This document shows, in pieces, positions 56,561 through 64,000 of a stretch of 64,000 nt of DNA. The notes beneath the pieces are model-generated. The model did not search any database and was not told where the DNA came from. It saw nothing but the letters and a program-made list of their open reading frames with translations. The translations under genes and the position numbers were made by a program. Numbering within the stretch: the stretch's first letter is position 1; every line of letters starts with the position of its first letter. Source of the stretch: Haematobia irritans (lineage: Eukaryota; Arthropoda; Insecta; Diptera; Muscidae); the NCBI RefSeq assembly GCF_050003625.1, contig NC_134398.1, positions 63,000,891 through 63,064,890 of the forward strand, written 5' to 3'.

Positions 56561-58610
56561 ATTGGACCAAGTGTAAAAGTTATTGATTTAAGTATACTGC
56601 GTAATTGCTAAGCAACATATTGAATTCCAACACTGATTATGAAGTTGCTAAGTAACGAAAATACAAATAAATAACTACAAACGATAAAAATATATTGTTA
56701 TAGTCATCCATGTGGAAATTATCCGCAAATAAAACATTTTACCGCGATTCGAAATAGTCAAACATTTATATATCTCAGAAACATTGGTGGAAAAATTTTT
56801 ATTTGTTGTAAGTATGTAATTTTATCTAAATGCGAGTCTTTGGCTAGATTCACGACATTTTCCTTTATTCATTGTTGTGAAGGAGGTCCCTTGTCATTGA
56901 GCTTAACATGTAATCGGGCAACACTCAGTGATAAGAGAGAAGTTCACCAATGTGGTATCACAATGGACTGAATAGTCTAAATGAGCCTGATACATCGGGC
57001 TGCCACCTAAGCTTGTTGTGAGGAAACTCACAAAAATTCTCGTGACTTACGAAATTATATAACTAAATATGCCATGAGATCGAGAGTGTAGATGAGGAAA
57101 CAAATAGGAAGCCACCAGGTCGTACAGATGATTAAACAACGGTTGTTTGATACAACACTCAAAAAATAGTGAATAACAAACCTCAATATCACTCCGATTC
57201 CACAAAACTAATTTAACATATCTGTATCTAAAAAGATACAGTGCGCATTTAATGGTTAATTCACTGGTTTTAAACCAATTAAATCGAAAAATATTGATAT
57301 TTTCGATTATAGTTCTATGCGACGTTGTGCAATGCATATTGGATTTGTTGATGATTGCAACCAGCTGATAATTGTGTGCTACATCCTGCAAAGTTTTTAC
57401 TGGCACAAAAATTGTGATAGTAATCACAATTTATCGACTACGCAAACGGAGCTAATATGACTTAAATATTGTTGCAGTCTCACAAAAGTACAATTGACAT
57501 GAATACAATTAAATTAATATGAATTTTAAGTGAAATAAAGCTTTTAAGTTTCTTAAAATTCAATAAAAATGTGACTTTTGATCCAAACAATTTTTGGCGT
57601 TTTTCTAGCTTTTTTGTTGGGCAAAATTAGCGGTTTTTGGTGATACAGTTCTGGCAACTCTGGTGAAGGGTACATAAGATTCGGTCTCGACGAAATTTCG
57701 ACCGTATTTACTTGTTTAGAATAATAAACGCCAAATTGATCTTAGTAAAACAAAATTTTCTTTTATATTAACTTACTCAATTTCAATCATTTCAAGTTAA
57801 TCATTTAACTCTAAGGAGAAAACGGCTTCATTGCAAAGTTTATCCATTCTTAGACAAGAAAAACACTTTATATCATTCGTAGTTTAAGGACATGAAATCT
57901 TTGGCCTCATAACAATATTTTTTCAGTGTAGGGACATTTCCATACAAATCAAATGATTCTTTTAAGATTCGAAATTCCCGTTTTTTGCTGGCCAGGAACC
58001 AATAGCTCATTATAAAATAATTAGGTCATCATAATAACCAAATAAACAGAATTTAATTAGTTTCTGTTCGATATCACGGTTTACAATGGAAGTTTACTGC
58101 ATTGAGCGAGGTCAAGAGACAGGTGGTACTTCTTTTTATTTTTTATATTATTTTTATATTGTAATGAATTTTTGAGAAGGAAGGTGATTATGGCATGACA
58201 ATGCAGAAGGCAAAAAATACGCTGAGCATGTTATTAGTTTTGTTTTTTTTGGTACAAGTGTACTTTGCAGATCATTGATGTATATACGATATTGTTAATT
58301 TACAATACACCTTTACGTCAGCATGTAATCTTGATTATTTTTTTCCACTTCGGGCTGAGTATAATAATTGTGTAAAGGAAAAAAAAAAACAACCCAAAAT
58401 TTTCAGATGAAAGTATGCCAACCTATAAAGTATTCACCGTAAGTAGGAGTGTTTTGCATGACAATGCCAAAAAGATAAGTAACCTTCATCCAAGCAAATT
58501 ACGTCAGAACCAGAGTCATGTTTTGCATAAAATATCCACAAAGCGGATTTAAAATGGATTGCTGATAATGTTATTGGGCCCTCCTGGTACTTCATTGGAA
58601 GTAGAATGAT
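56561..58610. other. Repeat scraps, no gene seen
   Basis: 56878-57013 is an inverted muscid SINE-type block (GTGGTATCACAATGGACTGA, CATCGGGCTGCCACC). About 57660-57715 is an orphan HINE 5' tip in reverse (CGACCGTATTTACTTG). About 57770-57937 is the end of a CACTG-family MITE (TTTTTTCAGTG followed by TA). A 126-codon minus frame at 57047-57427 has no recognisable domain. Confidence 0.55.
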
Positions 58611-58611
58611 A

Positions 58612-59195
58612 CACTAAAAAAAAGCATGCTCGGTTTCAAAGATTTTGTATTAACTTTAAAAATTTTGGTATTGATACCGAGCCAAAGAAGCGGAGAATAC
58701 AAATAAGGATACTTTTAAGACACAATTCTCTTTTAAATTTGGAAGCAAATTTTAATTTTTCGCCTTTTCAGCTTCTTTTCTTCATATGCTATCAAAGTCC
58801 TTTAAAAACGAGTTAACGGCAACTTAATTTTCCAAATTAATACCCGAATTCCAGTAGAAATTATGCTATGTTTCAAGTAAAAAACGTCTTTAAAATAAAG
58901 TGTTGAAAAACATGTCCTATATTTGAATGATTTTTTGCTTTGTAGTCAAGATGCAAAAAGGCATTATTAAAGTCAAGTTGACCTTAGCCCAAACATTTTT
59001 TCTTTCATGTTAAGATACCCATTTTTAAGTGAAATCAATTATAAGCTCAATACGACTTCATTGAAAGTTTTATCGACTTTTGGACAAGGAAAAAAACTTT
59101 ATATTAGAGAAATGCGTATTCTATGCTAAGCAAAATTTGCATTCGTATTTTAAAGACATGAAATCTTTGACCTCACGACAATATTTTTTTCAGTG
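58612..59195 (+). mobile_element. TA-type MITE, CACTGAAAAAA family, copy
   Basis: CACTAAAAAAAAGCATGC to TATTTTTTTCAGTG, with TA at 58610-58611 and 59196-59197. Collinear with 60707-61355. Confidence 0.85.
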
Positions 59196-59430
59196 TATGT
59201 CAAATGTTTTGCGTTTTTTAAATAAATTTGGATAGTGTATTTCTATATGATAAATAACACCATAAGAAGATAATTAACGAGTCGGAGTTCGGTTATCAAT
59301 AAAATTGGTAAAAAATGCAAATTTGAATTTAATAGTACATATCATAAATTATCATCCAAATATTTCCAATTAAAATACCACTAACGTTTTAATCAAATTA
59401 AAAAAGTCAGTTAAGAAAAAAATTTACGGA

Positions 59431-59522
59431 CATTTTCATGTAGCTCCGTTAGGCTTTAACTACCAGTTAAAAGAAAGTAAATTGCAAAGGTTTTCTCTCC
59501 GGTTAACTTTAACTAAAAAATT
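59431..59522 (-). mobile_element. Half copy of the 3141-3352 MITE
   Basis: CATTTTCATGTAGCTCCGTT onward matches the inverse of the right half of 3141-3352, through CTCTCCGGTTAACTTTAACT. The other half is missing. It ends about 20 bp before the DD41D copy at 59542. Confidence 0.75.
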
Positions 59523-59541
59523 GCAAACAATTATATATATA

Positions 59542-60640
<1,099 letters not shown>

Positions 60641-60706
60641 TAATTAATCCAATAATTGAAAATTTTGTCCGGAAATAATTAAAGAACATACAAAAATTCA
60701 ACTATA

Positions 60707-61355
60707 CACTGAAAAAAGCATGTCCAGTTCCAAAGATTTTGTCTTTACTTTAATGATTTTGGTATTGATTCCGAGCCAAAGAACCGAAGAATTCAAGGAT
60801 ACTTGTAAGACACAATTCTCTTTTAAATTTAGGTTTTGAGTACTACACTCTGGGAAGCAAATTTTAATTTTTAGCTTTATCATTTTTTTTTCTTCATATG
60901 CTATCAAAGACCTTTAAAAACAAGTTAACGACAACTTTTTTTTCCAAATTCTGACACGACTTCCAGTAGAAATTATATTATGTTTCAAGTAAAACAATTT
61001 TTTAAAATAAAGTGTTGAAAAACATGTCTTATTTTTTAACGATTTTTTGCTTTGTAGTCAAGATGCAAAAAGACAACAAATTTAAAGACAATTTCATTAA
61101 TTTTAAAGAATTTTTCTGAATTATTAAAGTCAAGTTGTCCTTAGCCCAAAAATTTTTTCTTTCATGTTATGATACCCAATTTTAAGTTCAATCACTTAAT
61201 TATAAGGACAACACGACTTCATTGAAAAGTTTATCGACTTTTGGACAAGGAAAACAACGTTTTACTAGAGAAATGCGTCTTCTACGCTAAGCAAAATTTA
61301 CATTCGTATTTTAAGGACATGAAATCTTTGGCCTCACGACAATATTTTTTCAGTG
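60707..61355 (+). mobile_element. TA-type MITE, CACTGAAAAAA family, complete
   Basis: CACTGAAAAAAGCATGTCC to AATATTTTTTCAGTG, 649 bp, with TA at 60705-60706 and 61356-61357. Non-coding. Best reference for the copies at 51045 and 58612. Confidence 0.88.
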
Positions 61356-62126
61356 TACATAATTGTAGTCGTAAAATGTAAGAAGTTCCCATCAAAAAAA
61401 AAAAAGTTGGAAGTTGTTCCACAACCATTTCTTTTTAAGAGCATCCCGAAATCCTCCATCAATTTCTTCCACTTCCAATGAAATTTTATTGGAGCAGTCT
61501 TAGAAAATACCCTGTTTGGCGCAATTTAAAGTGAAAATTAAAATTTTTGGGCAATTAAATTTAACAAAAAGAATAGAAAATCATTAAAAAGTAAAAAAAA
61601 AAACAATAAAAATAAAAATAAAAATAAAATTAAAAATTTGAAAGGAAAGTTTCTTTATTGCGAAATTTTTATTGAATTTATATTAAAAAAAATATATTTG
61701 TACAAAAATATACGCCGAAAAGAATAAAATGAAAATCATATAAAATACAAAAACAAAAATCATTTGAAAAATTACAGCTGGTGAGATTTGATAAAAAATT
61801 ACAGCTGGTGAGATTTGAACTTGTGTTCTTTATTTTGCCATTCATACAAATAAAGAACATCCCCAGAAGTAGTCTGAATGCTATGCATTGGTATCATATT
61901 ACCCAGGTTCAACCCCTGGTCGGTTCGAAAAAGTTTTTCAATTTGTAAAACTAGGTAATTAGAATATTAAGTTATAATAAAGAATGTTGATAAAAATAAA
62001 AATTGAAATTAGCGAAATTTTTTATCGTTTTTAAATTTCTTCCAGTCCAATTTTTTTGTGCATCGGTGAGTTCATGAACTTGTTGCAACTTCAATGACCT
62101 TGGTCAAGGTCATTTTTCAATTTGTG
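61356..62126. other. Non-coding DNA with tRNA-like fragment
   Basis: A 28-bp unit (ATTACAGCTGGTGAGATTTG) is duplicated at about 61772-61820. A stretch at 61880-61928 has CCAGGTTCAACCCCTGG, a B-box-like arm, but no full cloverleaf. No gene seen. Confidence 0.5.
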
Positions 62127-62348
62127 TTATATCCGTTTGCGCGATATGCTTAACTCGCGAGATAGTTTTATAGCACTGTGGCATGGATTTCGATTAAAGG
62201 TGGCCTTTACTTTTCGAATCGGTACAATACTGCCAGTAGTAAGGCAACGATCAAATATTCGAGGAACAATATATTGATTCACACTTAAATGCCGGGGGGC
62301 GATAACGATAAACAGTTGCGGTTTTGCTGTCAAATATAAAGCAATCAT
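62127..62348 (-). pseudogene. Tc1/mariner-type helix-turn-helix remnant
   Basis: The minus-strand frame contains VKATFNRNPCHSAIKLSREL followed by SISRKRI. This resembles the second helix-turn-helix of insect Tc1/mariner transposases (RNPxRSxRKLAxELxIS). It stops directly after and has no catalytic part. Based on one motif. Confidence 0.45.
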
Positions 62349-62554
62349 TCTATTTCTTTAATTAAATAGATCAACATGCTTTTTAAAGTTTTTAAACAAA
62401 ACAAGAACCGACACTAGAATAAATTTGTCAGGCGAATGATTTAGAAATGATAGCACCCGGAAGTAGGTTATAATACGTATCAGCCATTCTAGGTTTAAAG
62501 GTTGATTTTTTTAAGATCAACAGGAAAATTAAAAAAGTAAGGTCCATATAATTC

Positions 62555-62790
62555 AATGTTCGAACATTATTTCACGCAAACGTTGTCCATCCGCTTAGTC
62601 CAATTTTGGCATACTCTTCGCAATATTTCGGCCAATATCTCAAGAATAAATGCTTCTATGTTGTCTTCCAACACGTCAATTGAAGCTGTATTGTCTGTAT
62701 ATACATGAGCTTTGACAAAGCCCTACAAAAATAGTCTAAAGACGTTAAATCGCACGATCGAGGCAGCCAATTCTCTCTAACTTGAAGTAA
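62555..62790 (-). pseudogene. DD41D-type transposase 3' remnant
   Basis: The minus-strand translation gives NWLPRSCDLTSLDYF, then after frame changes blocks matching VYTDNTASIDVLEDNIEAF and CQNWTKRMD. This is the third-Asp region and C-terminus of the same broad family as 624-1277. It is clearly older and from a different subfamily; terminal repeats are not found. Confidence 0.7.
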
Positions 62791-62799
62791 AATGTTCGC

Positions 62800-63645
62800 A
62801 CACCCTCAAAAAAAATCGCTTCTTTAACATATGTTCCAAACATATTTTGCAGGAAGCACATATATTATTGCATACTGTCGAAACATTAATATGTTTGTTT
62901 TATGTGAACATATTATATGTTTGGAAGCATTTTGAGCCAAAAATATTATATGCTTGGAAGAATTTTTCCCAAACACGATTGTGCTCATTCCCTAACATAC
63001 TCGTAATTTTCACTTCCACGAAATTTTTTAGTTATTGGCACCTTTCTCTGTAATACAAATAATGTTGAAGAAATTATTCACTTTTATAAATTTTTTTAAA
63101 TTTTACCTTTCGCCTGCACGGAGAATCGAACCGAGGACCATACAGTTTGTAAGCCAACACACTATCCACTGAGCTACGTAGCTGTTATAGTCACCAGTAG
63201 ATAATTATCGGTTTAAGTTACATTTATATAGCATAGTTTGCAGCGCCCACGAGCCCATGCAAACATAACATTATTTAACAGAAACATACATTAGTTTGCC
63301 ACGTGGAGCAGTGGTTAGCATGTCTGCCTTGCATGCAAAGGGTCGTGGGTTCAATCCCTGCTCCGACCGAACAATTTTTTTTTTTTTTTTTCAATTTACA
63401 CATTTATATTTATACTATATTAATTTTTTTAAATGAAACATCGAAATGTGCGTTATTAAAGATTTATAGTCAGTAACAGTGCTTGATATAAACGAAATTG
63501 AATGATTTTTGGATAAAATATTATTTTTTATTGCAAAAATAACAATCTTGTAATAAAAAACTGTTTTTGTACAAAACTTTAAAATTTGGAAGGAATTCAA
63601 AAACTAACAAAAGAAGAACGTGGAGTCGAGTATAAACATACATAC
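62800..63645 (+). repeat. Composite repeat with two tRNA-like modules (copy P)
   Basis: Uninterrupted reference copy. The left part has CATATGTTCCAAACATATTT and a CATATG-rich stretch. The minus-strand module at 63111-63184 reads GTAGCTCAGTGGATAG (A-box-like) and GGTTCGATTCTCC (B-box-like). A spacer of about 110 bp follows. The plus-strand module at 63298-63369 reads GGAGCAGTGGTTAGC and GGGTTCAATCCC. An A+T-rich tail ends the copy. The modules face away from each other. Aminoacyl-acceptor pairing is poor, so they are tRNA-derived rather than tRNA genes. Confidence 0.82.
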
Positions 63646-63736
63646 ATAATTTTATAATATAAACATAAATTTATCTAGGAGTGAACAGTTTTTCACTAGC
63701 ATTTAACACCATCGCTCTAAAATTCCTTTTATTTTT

Positions 63737-63877
63737 ATACCCACCACCATAGAATGGTGACGGGGGTATAATAAGTTTGTCATTCCGTTTGTAACACATC
63801 GAAATATCGATTTCCGACTATATAAAGTATATATATTCTTGATCAGGGAGGAATTCTAAGACGATATAACGATGTCC

Positions 63878-63915
<38 letters not shown>

Positions 63916-64000
63916 TGTAATCACGATACAGTCTTCAATAATGAAGCAATCGTGCTGAAATTTTGCACAAACTCGTCTTTTGTCTGCAGGCAGGTCAAGT
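63737..64000 (-). mobile_element. HINE 3' portion running off the window
   Basis: Reversed 3' end ATACCCACCACCATAGAATG, TCATTCCGTTTGTAACACAT, then a (TGTC)n tract at about 63868-63912 and GATTGCTTCATTATTGAAG in reverse. Same subfamily as 31932-33877. Confidence 0.88.

Noticed and set aside
57047..57427. 126-codon minus-strand frame
   Set aside because: No recognisable domain, no promoter or splice context, A+T-biased composition; it overlaps MITE-like sequence (CACTCAAAAAATAGTGAA).
63298..63369. Functional tRNA gene
   Set aside because: A and B boxes are present, but the acceptor stem and anticodon arm do not pair well and the sequence recurs in dispersed repeats, so it is tRNA-derived. The same applies to the modules at 9887, 28509, 38229, 55957, 56141 and 63111.

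Overview
The window looks like nuclear DNA of a calyptrate (muscid) fly, most likely the horn fly Haematobia irritans or a close relative. It is A+T-rich, has one cuticle-protein gene, and is otherwise packed with transposon relics. The best species pointer is a Himar1-type mariner (47910-49148) with the Himar1 terminal repeats; Himar1 was described from H. irritans. This is recognition by eye, not a database match.

Only one convincing host gene is present: a single-exon Tweedle (DUF243) cuticle protein on the minus strand (43084-44877), with a TATA box, a TCAGT-type initiator at the expected spacing, a signal peptide and an AATAAA signal. A second possible host locus lies at 1870-3110 on the minus strand: a series of short, exon-like modules, each bounded by AG and GT splice-like signals, that look tandemly duplicated and partly decayed.

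The rest is layered mobile DNA. (a) Tc1/mariner superfamily: three internally deleted DD41D-type elements of about 930 bp (520-1449, 30344-31276, 59542-60474), a relative with 30-bp ends (27297-28173), the Himar1 copy, Tc1-like relics (9070-9582 and 11490-13040) and smaller remnants. (b) A decayed piggyBac-like element with TTAA sites (25794-27284). (c) Many Helentron/DINE-1-like interspersed elements ('HINE' below), with CAAGTA...GGGTAT ends, a GTCY microsatellite and internal 153-bp tandem units. (d) Composite repeats carrying two divergent tRNA-like modules. (e) Numerous MITEs: hAT-like with 8-bp target duplications, TA-duplicating, and foldback types. (f) A 1.48-kb element built from 162-bp tandem units with 44-bp inverted ends and a 9-bp target duplication (20049-21529), which I cannot assign to a known family.

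Nested insertions can be read directly because uninterrupted copies of several targets lie in the same window. For example, piggyBac and a mariner-like element both entered one composite repeat 12 bp apart, and HINEs interrupt a Tc1 relic and another composite repeat. Apart from the Tweedle gene and possibly the 1.9-3.1 kb locus, no cooperating genes or pathway are visible.
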